Part shown: positions 28,600-37,262 of the stretch, piece by piece | How positions within the stretch are numbered: the stretch's first letter is position 1 | Layout: each line of letters begins with the position of its first letter | From: Lampropedia hyalina DSM 16112 | GTDB taxonomy: Bacteria > Pseudomonadota > Gammaproteobacteria > Burkholderiales > Burkholderiaceae_C | Direction: 5' to 3' | Assembly: GCF_900129055.1 (NCBI RefSeq) | Contig: NZ_FQUZ01000016.1 | Coordinates: 1 to 64,000, forward strand | DNA length: 64,000 nucleotides | Program-made: the position numbers and the translations under genes | The notes under the pieces: generated by a model | Told to the model about the DNA's origin: nothing | Database searches by the model: none | What the model saw: the letters and a program-made list of their open reading frames with translations, nothing else

Positions 28600-29043
28600 A
28601 TGCCGGACATCACCGTTCAATCCAACGCCTCTGATTTGTTGTTCGACCTTCCCATGCCGCTGACCCAGGCTTTCGGGCTGGAAGGGCTGGCCATTGGCAA
28701 CGACCAGGCCACGGTGCGCATGCCCTACACCCCGGCCTACACCAACAGCCGGGGGGAAGTGCATGGCGGGGCATTCTCCACCCTGCTCGATTGCACCCTC
28801 GCCAGTGCCTGCCGTGCCCACGACCCGGCACGGTATGGCGTGCTCACCGTGGACTTGACGGTGCATTTTCTGGCCACGGCACGAACGGCCGTGATCGCCA
28901 CCGCTACCTGTGAGCGACGCGGTGGCTCCCTGAGCTTCGCATGCGGTCAGGTACACGACGAGGATGGCAAGCTGCTGGCACTGGCCACCGGCACCTTCAA
29001 GCTGGTGGAGCGCAAACCGGCAGACAGTTCCGGTCAGGGCTGA
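28600..29043 (+). CDS. PaaI-type hotdog-fold thioesterase
   Basis: A 147-residue single hotdog domain. NSRGEVHGGAFSTLLDCTLA carries the HGG motif and the acidic residue typical of PaaI/YbgC acyl-CoA thioesterases; VDLTVHFLATAR and GTFKLV complete the fold. It could hydrolyse aromatic or fatty acyl-CoA. It starts 48 bp after coaD and may be in the same transcript. The specific substrate cannot be told from sequence. Confidence 0.82.
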   Translation: MPDITVQSNASDLLFDLPMPLTQAFGLEGLAIGNDQATVRMPYTPAYTNSRGEVHGGAFSTLLDCTLASACRAHDPARYGVLTVDLTVHFLATARTAVIATATCERRGGSLSFACGQVHDEDGKLLALATGTFKLVERKPADSSGQG

Positions 29044-29085
29044 CCATACAACGATCGTGCTATCTTGAGAGGGTTCTCCAGGCTG

Positions 29086-29192
29086 CCGTCATTCCGGCGA
29101 AGGCCGGAATCCAGTGAGGACGTTGCAAAAAACACCGTTATTTCCAAGCGGCATATGGGGTGACTGGATTCCGGCCTTCGCCGGAATGACGG
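29086..29192. repeat. 107-bp inverted-repeat element (REP/MITE-like)
   Basis: A 30-bp sequence at 29086-29115 recurs as its exact reverse complement at 29163-29192. Each arm itself contains the palindrome TTCCGGC-GAAG-GCCGGAA. The 47-bp centre is AT-richer than its surroundings. It fits between the thioesterase and the second BenE gene, with no target duplication evident. Confidence 0.85.
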
Positions 29193-29303
29193 GTTGAAAG
29201 CATTGACGCTTTGCAAAAATTCAGCCACGATTCGTGCCAGCAGGCATGGATCGTGCGGGAAGATAATCTGCTTTTTGCATTGGCCTTCCCCTGGACTTTT
29301 TCC

Positions 29304-30506
29304 ATGCCTGACGCTCCCCATCCTGCTTCCAGCACTGTCACCCCGCATCGGCCTTTCTGGCGCGATTTTTCCCTCTCGGCTCTGGTGGCCGGTTTTGTTA
29401 CCGTGCTGGTGGGCTATACCAGCTCGGCCGTCATCGTGTTTCAGGCTGGGCAGGCACTGGGCGCGTCTGCCCAGCAGATCGGCTCCTGGATGGGGGCCTT
29501 GGGGCTGGGCATGGGCATCACCTGCATCGTGCTGTCGCTGCGTTATCGCATCCCGGTGGTCACGGCCTGGTCTACCCCAGGAGCGGCCATGCTCATGGGC
29601 AGTGCAGCGGGTCTGCCGCTGACCGATGCCATAGGGGCTTTTCTGCTGTCTGCCATGTTGGTGGCGTGGGTGGGGTATTCCGGCTGGTTCGAGAAAATCA
29701 TGGGCCGTATTCCGATGGCCCTTGCCTCGGGAATGCTGGCCGGGGTGCTGCTGCGCTTTGGGCTGGATGCCTTTGTGGCCGTGCAGACCCAGCCGCTGAT
29801 GGTGCTTGCCATGTTGCTGGCTTATCTGCTGGCGCGTCGCTGGCTGGCCCGTTATGCGGTGCTGCTTACCCTGCTGGTGGGCGTGCTGGTGGCTGCTGCT
29901 CAAGGCTTGCTGCATTTCGAGACCGTGCAGTGGCAAGGGGTGCAACCGCAATGGGTGACTCCCACATTTTCGTGGGCGGCTCTTTTTGGCATTGCCCTGC
30001 CATTGTTCGTCGTCACCATGACCTCGCAGAATGTGCCTGGTGTCGTCGTGGCGCGTGCTGCGGGCTACGCCTTGCCGGTTTCGCCAGTATTGGGGTTTGT
30101 GGGCGTGGTCAATGCCGTGCTGGCGGCCTTTGGTGCGTACGCCATGAACCTGGCAGCCATCACTGCCGCCATCTGCATGGGGCCACAGGCCCACGAAGAC
30201 CCAAACAAACGCTATGTGGCAGCCGTCATGGCAGGGATGTTCTATCTGGTGGCAGGCTTGCTGGGCGGTGCCGTGGTGGCCTTGCTGGCGGCCTTCCCCA
30301 AGGAGCTGGTCATGGCCATCGCCGGGATTGCCCTACTGGGAACCATTGCCAGCAGTCTGGTGGCGGCCTTGCAGCAGGAAGCCGACCGTGAACCGGCACT
30401 GGTGGCATTTCTGGTCACCGCTTCCGGCCTGAGCATGGCCGGCATCGGCGCGGCATTCTGGGGACTGGTGGCCGGGGTGCTGGCCCTGTGGTTGCGGCGA
30501 GCCTGA
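29304..30506 (+). CDS. BenE family membrane transporter, second copy
   Basis: A 400-residue paralogue of the transporter at 16144-17358, with about 12 membrane segments. Shared landmarks are VVTAWSTPGAAMLMGS, PMALASGMLAGVLLRFG, NLAAITAAICMGPQAHEDPNKRYVA and ALLGTIASSLVAAL. ATG at 29304 starts MPDAPHPASSTVTPHRPFW ahead of the first membrane segment; upstream codons lie in the repeat-bearing gap. It ends 19 bp before the MITE. It could import a benzoate-like acid, and its presence alongside aliAB suggests the host handles several cyclic acids, but no direct link is shown. Confidence 0.86.
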   Translation: MPDAPHPASSTVTPHRPFWRDFSLSALVAGFVTVLVGYTSSAVIVFQAGQALGASAQQIGSWMGALGLGMGITCIVLSLRYRIPVVTAWSTPGAAMLMGSAAGLPLTDAIGAFLLSAMLVAWVGYSGWFEKIMGRIPMALASGMLAGVLLRFGLDAFVAVQTQPLMVLAMLLAYLLARRWLARYAVLLTLLVGVLVAAAQGLLHFETVQWQGVQPQWVTPTFSWAALFGIALPLFVVTMTSQNVPGVVVARAAGYALPVSPVLGFVGVVNAVLAAFGAYAMNLAAITAAICMGPQAHEDPNKRYVAAVMAGMFYLVAGLLGGAVVALLAAFPKELVMAIAGIALLGTIASSLVAALQQEADREPALVAFLVTASGLSMAGIGAAFWGLVAGVLALWLRRA

Positions 30507-30525
30507 TATAACCGTCAGGAGCTGG

Positions 30526-30796
30526 CTAGGGCGTGTCATCATGTAGATTCGCCTCCGCGTTGGAGTCCAAAAAGGCTGTGAGCAAGGCGCAAAACACAGC
30601 AAGGCTTTTGCTTTGCGAGGCTTTGCAACGCCGCGCACGGCCTTTTTGGATCCAACCCTTCGGGCCAGCGTGCCCCGACAGGCCACTCGTCGTTGCACAC
30701 CTTGCCCGTATCGACATACGGGCGGCGGCGTGCGCCTAGATTGGCCTGCCGGGGCGCACTGGCGCGGGGGTGAATCTACATGATGACACGCCCTAG
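30526..30796. mobile_element. 271-bp MITE-like element with 25-bp perfect terminal inverted repeats
   Basis: Both ends begin CTAGGGCGTGTC, and the first 25 bases of each end are exact reverse complements (30526-30550 and 30772-30796). CTAG at each outer edge contains a TA that could be the target duplication. Inside are nested inverted repeats: CCAAAAAGGC with GCCTTTTTGG, GCCCGTAT with ATACGGGC, and a GCCCCGACAGGCC/GGCCTGCCGGGGC pair. No transposase is encoded. Related solo ends occur at 27445 and 43244. The right end overlaps the 3' end of the glycosyltransferase gene. Confidence 0.8.
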
Positions 30797-32032
30797 CGCA
30801 GTCACCCAATCCAACTGGCGAGGCAGGCACACGGTGTTGAGGTCATAGGTGCTGGTGGCCAGCGCGCGGGCATTGGCTCCCAGCCGCTGCCGGGCTGCGG
30901 GGTCGTCCAGTAAAGCGCATACCTGCTGGGCCAGCTCTGCTGGATCAAAGAAATTCACCAGCCTGCCGGTTTCGTCGTGCCGAATTACCTCATGCAGGGG
31001 CTTGGTGTCGCTGGCCACAATGGCACAGCCTGCGCTCATGGCTTCCAGCAGGCTCCAGGACAGCACAAATGGGTAGGTCAGGTACACATGCACGCTGGAG
31101 AGTTGCAGCAGCGGAATGAAATATTGGTAAGGCACGGTTCCCAGAAAATGCACCCGACTCCAGTCGCTATCGCTGATCTGGGGGCGTACTTCACTGGCAA
31201 AAATATCCTTCCACTTGCGGCCACCTTCTGGCCGTGCCCCGTAGCTCACATCATCGCCTCCCACAATCAATATGCGCGCCTGGGGCTTGCGCCGCAAAAG
31301 CTCCGGCAATGCCCGCATGAAGACATGGTATCCCCGGTACGGCTCCAGGTTGCGATTGACGAAGGTGACCACTTCATTCTGCCGTGACAGACTAATCTGC
31401 TGGCCTGCACTGGTTTTCAGTGTCAGGCGCACTGCGGGGTTGGGTGCCACCGCCTGGGTATCGATCCCATCGTGCACGACCGTGATCCGGTTGCGGAAGG
31501 GTTCCGGGAACGTGCTGGCCTGCCAATGCGTGGGGCTGATGCCCGCATCGGCATCGTCGAAGTGCAGCAGATTATTGAGGTTTTTCAAGCGCAGGCGATT
31601 GGCATTGCCTTGCTCCCTGACGGGAAACTCAGGGTCGAAACCGGCATCTGCGCCATGCTGGTTGTAGAAAAATTCGCAGTAAATGCCCAGCTTGGCATGG
31701 GGCCAGACATCCTTCAGAAACAGGCTCTCGCCCCAGCCATGGTGGGCAATGATGACATCCGGTACAAAGCCCTGTGCCTTCAGTGCCTGCGCGGCTTCCC
31801 AGCATGCCTGGCCACGAATCACCTTGGCTTCAAAATCCTTGACCCACGGATGCACGTCGGCAGCAGAACCACGCTCTGCTTTGTATGTGTGAACCTGCAC
31901 GCCCTGCCATTGGCCAGCATGGGAGGGTTGTCGCATGCACAGGGCGTGAACCACATGCCCCTGGCGCACCAGCGCGGGGGCCAAAAACTTGAATTGGGCG
32001 GGGAAGTTCTGGTGGATGAAGAGAATATTCAT
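30776..32032 (-). CDS. GT4-type glycosyltransferase
   Basis: A 418-residue GT-B fold glycosyltransferase, cytoplasmic or peripheral to the membrane, probably acting on a surface polysaccharide. It starts MNILFIHQNFPAQFKFLAPAL and has ILIVGGDDVSYG, VHFLGTVPYQYFIPLLQLS and the donor-binding SWSLLEAMSAGCAIVASDTKPLHEVI, where the acidic residues of the usual EX7E motif fall. The 12 codons upstream of the ATG at 32032 are not family-like. The last residues (LGRVIM) and the stop codon are encoded by the end of the MITE, so the original C-terminus was replaced. No partner polysaccharide genes are adjacent. Confidence 0.82.
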   Translation of the reverse strand: MNILFIHQNFPAQFKFLAPALVRQGHVVHALCMRQPSHAGQWQGVQVHTYKAERGSAADVHPWVKDFEAKVIRGQACWEAAQALKAQGFVPDVIIAHHGWGESLFLKDVWPHAKLGIYCEFFYNQHGADAGFDPEFPVREQGNANRLRLKNLNNLLHFDDADAGISPTHWQASTFPEPFRNRITVVHDGIDTQAVAPNPAVRLTLKTSAGQQISLSRQNEVVTFVNRNLEPYRGYHVFMRALPELLRRKPQARILIVGGDDVSYGARPEGGRKWKDIFASEVRPQISDSDWSRVHFLGTVPYQYFIPLLQLSSVHVYLTYPFVLSWSLLEAMSAGCAIVASDTKPLHEVIRHDETGRLVNFFDPAELAQQVCALLDDPAARQRLGANARALATSTYDLNTVCLPRQLDWVTALGRVIM

Positions 32033-32170
32033 GGTGGTGGCAACATCGATGAAATAGCTGCCCATCATAAAGCCACCTTACTTGGTTCAGTGCTTGAGCT
32101 ATTGCTGTCTGGAAGCTGGGGGCGGTAGCCATGCAAGTTCATGTGAAAACAGGAAAAACAAGCAGACATG

Positions 32171-32203
32171 AAAAAAGGCAGGTGGGGTACCTGCCTTTTT
32201 TTT
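32171..32203 (-). terminator. Bidirectional-looking intrinsic terminator after the surface protein gene
   Basis: The stem GGCAGGT/ACCTGCC (32177-32195) is flanked by six A residues on one side and eight T residues on the other, so it can stop transcription in either direction. It lies about 70 bp after the stop of the surface protein gene. Confidence 0.8.
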
Positions 32204-32212
32204 GACACCACA

Positions 32213-32236
32213 TTGGAACCTGGGTACAGGTTCCAA
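32213..32236 (-). other. Perfect 10-bp hairpin without U tract
   Basis: TTGGAACCTG and CAGGTTCCAA pair perfectly around a GGTA tetraloop. It lies between the surface protein stop and the terminator, so it would form in the 3' untranslated region and could protect the mRNA from 3' exonucleases. Confidence 0.6.
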
Positions 32237-32264
32237 TGATCGGAATCAAGCGATAAGCGAGGGC

Positions 32265-34088
32265 TTATCGTGTGTAACGGTGGTTGAAAGTAGCACCGAT
32301 GCTGAATGAACCGTTGGCACTGTAGGAAGCGTAGCCATAAACAGGCAGGCGACCGTTGGAGCCAGGCACGGTGTTGTTGAAGATGAACTGTGCCCAACCT
32401 TCGTTGAACGAAGCACCTACGCCCACGTTTGCAGGGTTAGTGGAGGTAACGTTGTCCAGACGCACGATTTGTGTAATCAGATCGCTGCCCAGTACAAAGC
32501 CACCGTTGCTGCCGTCCACGTTGTTGGCATCACGGAAACGCCATACGCTGGCTTCACCTGGCAGAACAGGTTGGGTTGGCAGTGCGAATGGCGAAACCAC
32601 GGGTGCGTCGCTGTCCACTTCTTCACGGTTCCAGACCGAGAAGTCTTCGATGGAGTTCACCACGATGGTGTTGTTCGCGATGCTGGAGTTAAAGCCAGCA
32701 CCAGTTGAACGCCAGTAGTTGCTGGTGGTGTTTTCCCAGATGGCACCTGCCTGACCCAGGGCCACGGCATAACGGCGTGTAGGCGACGAGAGGACCCAGT
32801 CGGTCGCGAAGTAGGAGTCGTAACCGTTGATGTACTCGTTGACCACGGTCTTGACTGCGAACTCGCGCGACAGTTCGTTGGCCTGGGCATCCGAACGTCT
32901 GCCAGGATTCAGTTGCCATGCAGCCAGGGCGTTCTGGTATGTCACCATGTTTGCAACGTAGGTGTTGGCTGCTGTCTGGAAAGCAGCTACGCTGCCGCTT
33001 GGCACATAACCGTAGGTCACGCTCGGGGTACCAGCAGACACGGCAGTCAGGCCCACAGCGTTGGTGGTACTACCACCGAAGGCTGTAGGATCAGGTCTTG
33101 CGGGTTCTGTAGGCCGGGTGGCACTGGTGCTGGCACCAACATAGGGAGTGGACAGATCCGGGAAGTCAAAGAACTGGGCTGTCGAGTTTGCAGCTGGATC
33201 CAGGCGCAGCACAGGGTCAGCGGTGCGGCTGGCGATGGTGTCAGCCAGAGTACCCAGTGCAGGGTCTACGTAGTTGTAGGCCTGGCGCACTTGTGGGAAC
33301 AGCACGAAGTTACCGGCAGTCACATTGCCGTTAGGATCTTCTGCTGCGATGGCAGTGGCTTCACCGCTGTTCACGACTGCCTTGGGCACGTTCAGAACCA
33401 GCCAGTTGGCAAACAGACCAGTGGTCGGGAAGTCATAGCCAGTGGTTTGGGCCACGGACCATTGTGTGATGTTTTGGGCTGCGGAGTGATGGTTTTCCAC
33501 CAGGGTGCCGCAAGCAGGCGAGCCACCTGTGGGAGTGTGCTTGATGGCACCCCACAGTTGGTTGGTCACACCATTGACGACGGGAGGAATGTCGGCAGTG
33601 TTGATCAAGTACACATAGCCTTCGCGGGTTTCGTTTGCACCCTTGGTGGCGGTAGGCAGACGCAGATCCTTGAACTTGCTTTGCGGGCCGTTCAGGTTGG
33701 CGTACAACTCAGCTTTGCGGGGAACCGTGCAGCTGGTGTCGGTGGAGTGGATTTCGCTGAAGCCGTCGGCATTTTGCTGAACGGTGGCGTTCCAGACATC
33801 GCCAGGAGACAGGTACACATAGAAGTCGAACAGGTCATCCGAGTTGCGTGCGCCACGGAAGCTGATCTTGACGGCCTTACCATTGACGGTATCGGTGTTC
33901 ACCAGGTTCAGGGTGGTGGTGTTGTTGTCCTGTGTGGAGAAATAAGGAACAGTCAGGATCTGGCCGATGCCGTCAGGTTGAACGGCCAAAGATGCGCCAG
34001 TGCTGTTTTGATTGACGATGACATCAGCATGTGCCACGCCGCCAGCCAGAGCAGCCAGTGCGCCCAGGGCGAGAAGACTTTTTTTCAT
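32265..34088 (-). CDS. Secreted cell-surface protein, possibly S-layer type
   Basis: A 607-residue exported protein with a clear signal peptide (MKKSLLALGALAALAGGVAHA, cleavage likely after residue 21). The mature part is rich in Asn, Thr, Ser and Ala, contains few cysteines, and has beta-type segments such as TVPYFSTQDNNTTTLNLVN and KISFRGARNSDDLFDFYVYLSPGDVW. It ends in GSFSIGATFNHRYTR, an aromatic-Arg end that may insert into the outer membrane. I recall similar proteins annotated as cell surface proteins in Comamonadaceae and Rhodocyclales, but no domain is named. A strong promoter, a terminator and a 3' hairpin suggest high expression. The adjacent glycosyltransferase is a possible partner. 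Confidence 0.6.
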   Translation of the reverse strand: MKKSLLALGALAALAGGVAHADVIVNQNSTGASLAVQPDGIGQILTVPYFSTQDNNTTTLNLVNTDTVNGKAVKISFRGARNSDDLFDFYVYLSPGDVWNATVQQNADGFSEIHSTDTSCTVPRKAELYANLNGPQSKFKDLRLPTATKGANETREGYVYLINTADIPPVVNGVTNQLWGAIKHTPTGGSPACGTLVENHHSAAQNITQWSVAQTTGYDFPTTGLFANWLVLNVPKAVVNSGEATAIAAEDPNGNVTAGNFVLFPQVRQAYNYVDPALGTLADTIASRTADPVLRLDPAANSTAQFFDFPDLSTPYVGASTSATRPTEPARPDPTAFGGSTTNAVGLTAVSAGTPSVTYGYVPSGSVAAFQTAANTYVANMVTYQNALAAWQLNPGRRSDAQANELSREFAVKTVVNEYINGYDSYFATDWVLSSPTRRYAVALGQAGAIWENTTSNYWRSTGAGFNSSIANNTIVVNSIEDFSVWNREEVDSDAPVVSPFALPTQPVLPGEASVWRFRDANNVDGSNGGFVLGSDLITQIVRLDNVTSTNPANVGVGASFNEGWAQFIFNNTVPGSNGRLPVYGYASYSANGSFSIGATFNHRYTR

Positions 34089-34154
34089 GAGAACTCCGTT
34101 AAGAGAAAGAGTGGTTTGAAACCGTAACTAATCCAAGACATAGCTACGCTTTTG

Positions 34155-34163
34155 ATATTAGCA
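34155..34163 (-). promoter_or_regulatory. Extended -10 promoter of the surface protein gene
   Basis: On the minus strand TGC directly precedes TAATAT (34155-34160), an extended -10 element about 67 bp upstream of the ATG. A TTGCTG at 34182-34187 is a possible -35, though its 21-bp spacing is long. The rest of the gap up to the clpB terminator (34161-34460) shows no gene. Confidence 0.5.
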
Positions 34164-34460
34164 CAAAGGCGCAAGCCGACACAGCAATTTTTTGGAGTTG
34201 TGTGGAGTGGCTGTTGTCGCGGACGGGGTGTGCTTGCGGCGTGCGCCATTTTGCCGTGTGCTGCGGAGAAAATTCTCCATGATGGGGAACCTTGACTATT
34301 GATTTGGATGGGTTCTTTGCGCAAGATCAATTTTCTTGCGGTCGATTGGCTGGCAGAAAAAGATCAGTGGGCGTAAGGACACTCCAGCAGCAGCATGGTT
34401 GCTGTCCATCGCGGCTCTGCTTGAGTCGTTGCAGATACGATACAGTTTCATTTGCGAAGC

Positions 34461-34510
34461 AAAAAAACAACACGAATGGATGCCCTTGGTTGCTGGTCAT
34501 CCATTCGTGT
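34461..34510 (-). terminator. Intrinsic terminator of clpB
   Basis: On the minus strand a stem of about 13 bp (CACGAATGGATG pairing with CATCCATTCGTG) with a 15-base loop is followed by TTGTTTTTTT. It begins 11 bp after the clpB stop codon. Confidence 0.85.
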
Positions 34511-34520
34511 GTCTGGTGCA

Positions 34521-37112
34521 TCAGTTGAACTGGAACTCACCGGGTTTGGTGACCGGATCGACGGTGACGCGGATGGTGCTGCGGGGGGCGAACTGGCCTT
34601 GCAGCAGCAGTTTGGAGAGCGGGTTTTCGATGCGTTGCTGGATGGCACGCTTGAGTGGACGCGCGCCAAACACCGGGTCGAAGCCGACCTTGGCCAGTTC
34701 GGCCAGTGCTGCATCCGATACTTCCAGGTGCAGCTCCAGTTTGTCCAGCCGCTGTTGCAGCACGCGAAGCTGGATTTGGGCGATGGCTTCGATGTTTTTC
34801 GCGTCCAGTCCGTGGAAGACCACGGTTTCGTCGATGCGGTTGAGGAATTCCGGGCGGAAGTGGTTTTTCAGTTCACCCCAGACGGCTTCCTTGACGATGT
34901 CATAGTCCTGCCCGGCCAGTTCCTGGATCAGGAAGGAGCCGATGTTGCTGGTCATGATGATGACGGTGTTCTTGAAGTCCACAGTGCGGCCCTGGCCGTC
35001 GGTGAGGCGGCCGTCGTCGAGCACTTGCAGCAGCACGTTGAATACGTCCGGGTGGGCTTTTTCCACTTCGTCGAGCAGCACGACGCTGTAGGGCTTGCGG
35101 CGCACGGCTTCGGTGAGGTAGCCGCCTTCGTCGTAGCCGACGTAGCCGGGAGGCGCGCCAATGAGCCGTGCCACGGAGTGTTTCTCCATGAATTCGCTCA
35201 TGTCGATGCGGATGAGGTGGTCTTCGCTGTCGAACAGGAAGGAGGCCAGCGTCTTGCACAGCTCGGTCTTGCCCACGCCGGTGGGGCCAAGGAACAGGAA
35301 GCTGCCCAATGGGCGGTTGGGGTCGGAGAGGCCGGAGCGGGAGCGGCGGATGGCGTCGGCCACGGCACTGACGGCTTCGTCCTGGCCGACGACGCGACGG
35401 TGCAGGGCTTGTTCCATGTGCAGCAGTTTTTCGCGCTCGCCCTGCATCATTTTGCTGACCGGGATGCCGGTGGCACGGCTGACGACTTCGGCGATTTCAT
35501 CGGCTCCGACCTGGGTGCGCAGCAGCTTGTGGGTGGATGCGGTGCTGTCGGCGGCATCTTCCTTGGCCTGGGCTTCCTGCAACTGTTTTTCCAGCGCGGG
35601 CAGTTTGCCGTATTGCAGTTCGGCAACTTTGTTGAAGTCGCCCAGCCGGGTGGCTTCCTGAATCTGGAAGCGCAACTGGTCGAGGTCCTTGCGCAGTTGC
35701 TCGGTGCCCTGGGCACTGGCTTTTTCGGCTTTCCAGATTTCTTCCAGGTCGGCGTATTCGCGTTCGACCTTGCTGAGTTCTTCCTCGATGAGGCTCAGGC
35801 GTTTCTGCGAGGCATCGTCGGTTTCCTTTTTCATGGCCTCGCGCTCGATCTTGAGCTGGATGATGCGGCGGTCGAGCTTGTCCATGACTTCCGGCTTGGA
35901 GTCGATTTCGATCTTGATCTTGGCGGCAGCCTCGTCGATCAGGTCGATGGCTTTGTCGGGCAAAAAGCGGTCGGTGATGTAGCGTGCCGAGAGTTCGGCC
36001 GCAGCGACGATGGCCGGGTCGGTGATGTCCACTCCGTGGTGGACTTCGTATTTTTCTTGCAGCCCACGCAGGATGGCAATGGTGTCTTCGACGCTGGGTT
36101 CTTCCACCAGCACTTTCTGGAAGCGGCGTTCCAGCGCGGCATCCTTTTCGATGTATTTGCGGTATTCGTCGAGGGTGGTGGCACCGATGCAGTGCAGTTC
36201 GCCCCGTGCGAGGGCAGGCTTGAGCATGTTGCCCGCGTCGATGGCTCCTTCGGCCTTGCCCGCACCGACCATGGTATGGATTTCGTCGATGAAGAGGATG
36301 ATGCGGCCTTCTTCCTGGGAGACTTCCTTGAGCACGGCCTTGAGGCGTTCCTCGAATTCGCCCCGGTATTTGGCTCCGGCGAGCAGCCCGGCCATGTCGA
36401 GCACAAGCACTTGCTTGTCGCGCAGGGTGTCGGGGACTTCGCCATTGACGATGCGCTGTGCCAGTCCTTCGACGATGGCGGTCTTGCCCACGCCGGGTTC
36501 GCCGATGAGCACGGGGTTGTTCTTGCTGCGGCGTTGCAGCACCTGAATGGCGCGGCGGATTTCGTCGTCGCGGCCGATGACGGGGTCGAGCTTGCCGCTG
36601 CGGGCGCGTTCGGTGAGGTCGAGCGTGTATTTCTTCAGTGCTTCGCGCTGGCCTTCGGCATCGGCACTGTCCACGCCCTGGCCACCGCGCACGGCATCGA
36701 TGGCCGCTTCGAGGCTTTTGCGGGTGAGGCCGTGTTCGCGGGCGATGCGTCCGGCTTCGTCCTTGCTGTCGGTGAGGGCGAGCAGAAAGAGTTCGCTGGC
36801 GATGAACTGATCGCCGCGCTTGAGGGCTTCTTTCTCGGTGGCCTGCAAGGCTTTGCCAAGATCGGGGCTGGGTTGCACATCACTTTGGCCTTGCACTTGC
36901 GGCAGGCGTTGGACGGCGGCGGTGGCCGCCTGGGCGAGGGCATTGACATTGACCCCGGCGCGTTGCAGCAGGGCACGCGGCCCGTCCTGCTGCTGGAGCA
37001 TGGCTGCCAGCAGGTGCAGGGGCTGGATGTAGGCATGGTCGTTGGCCAGTGCCAAGGATTGGGCATCGCCCAGGGCTTCCTGGAATTTGGTGGTGAGTTT
37101 GTCGAGTCGCAT
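34521..37112 (-). CDS. clpB: ClpB protein disaggregase
   Basis: A hexameric AAA+ chaperone of 863 residues that, with DnaK, dissolves protein aggregates after heat stress. In order: the Clp N-domain (1-150), NBD1 with [13 protein letters not shown] and [15 protein letters not shown], the coiled-coil middle domain (about 410-530) with long charged helices, NBD2 with [13 protein letters not shown] and [16 protein letters not shown], and the C-terminal [17 protein letters not shown]. An AGGAGG site precedes the ATG at 37112. A sigma-32-like promoter upstream and a strong terminator downstream indicate a single-gene transcript under heat-shock control. Confidence 0.96.
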   Translation of the reverse strand: MRLDKLTTKFQEALGDAQSLALANDHAYIQPLHLLAAMLQQQDGPRALLQRAGVNVNALAQAATAAVQRLPQVQGQSDVQPSPDLGKALQATEKEALKRGDQFIASELFLLALTDSKDEAGRIAREHGLTRKSLEAAIDAVRGGQGVDSADAEGQREALKKYTLDLTERARSGKLDPVIGRDDEIRRAIQVLQRRSKNNPVLIGEPGVGKTAIVEGLAQRIVNGEVPDTLRDKQVLVLDMAGLLAGAKYRGEFEERLKAVLKEVSQEEGRIILFIDEIHTMVGAGKAEGAIDAGNMLKPALARGELHCIGATTLDEYRKYIEKDAALERRFQKVLVEEPSVEDTIAILRGLQEKYEVHHGVDITDPAIVAAAELSARYITDRFLPDKAIDLIDEAAAKIKIEIDSKPEVMDKLDRRIIQLKIEREAMKKETDDASQKRLSLIEEELSKVEREYADLEEIWKAEKASAQGTEQLRKDLDQLRFQIQEATRLGDFNKVAELQYGKLPALEKQLQEAQAKEDAADSTASTHKLLRTQVGADEIAEVVSRATGIPVSKMMQGEREKLLHMEQALHRRVVGQDEAVSAVADAIRRSRSGLSDPNRPLGSFLFLGPTGVGKTELCKTLASFLFDSEDHLIRIDMSEFMEKHSVARLIGAPPGYVGYDEGGYLTEAVRRKPYSVVLLDEVEKAHPDVFNVLLQVLDDGRLTDGQGRTVDFKNTVIIMTSNIGSFLIQELAGQDYDIVKEAVWGELKNHFRPEFLNRIDETVVFHGLDAKNIEAIAQIQLRVLQQRLDKLELHLEVSDAALAELAKVGFDPVFGARPLKRAIQQRIENPLSKLLLQGQFAPRSTIRVTVDPVTKPGEFQFN

Positions 37113-37139
37113 GGATGAAAATCCTCCTGTATGTCCCTG

Positions 37140-37168
37140 ATCTAAGGTCGTGCGGGAGGTGTTTCAAG
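37140..37168 (-). promoter_or_regulatory. Sigma-32-like heat-shock promoter of clpB
   Basis: On the minus strand CTTGAAA (37162-37168) matches the heat-shock -35 consensus exactly. After 14 bp comes CCTTAGAT (37140-37147), a partial match to the CCCCATNT -10. It lies 28 bp upstream of the clpB ATG. Confidence 0.6.
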
Positions 37169-37205
37169 CCGTTTGCACGAAAAAAGCCCCCAACGAGGCC
37201 AACAT

Positions 37206-37244
37206 AAAAAAAGCCCTTTGCCGCAGTGTGAACGGGCAAAGGGC
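37206..37244 (-). terminator. Intrinsic terminator of the TonB-dependent receptor gene
   Basis: On the minus strand GCCCTTTGCC pairs with GGCAAAGGGC (10 bp, 37213-37222 and 37235-37244) and is followed by a run of seven T residues. It starts 18 bp after the receptor stop. Confidence 0.85.
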
Positions 37245-37262
37245 GGGGTGGAGCAGGCAGGA

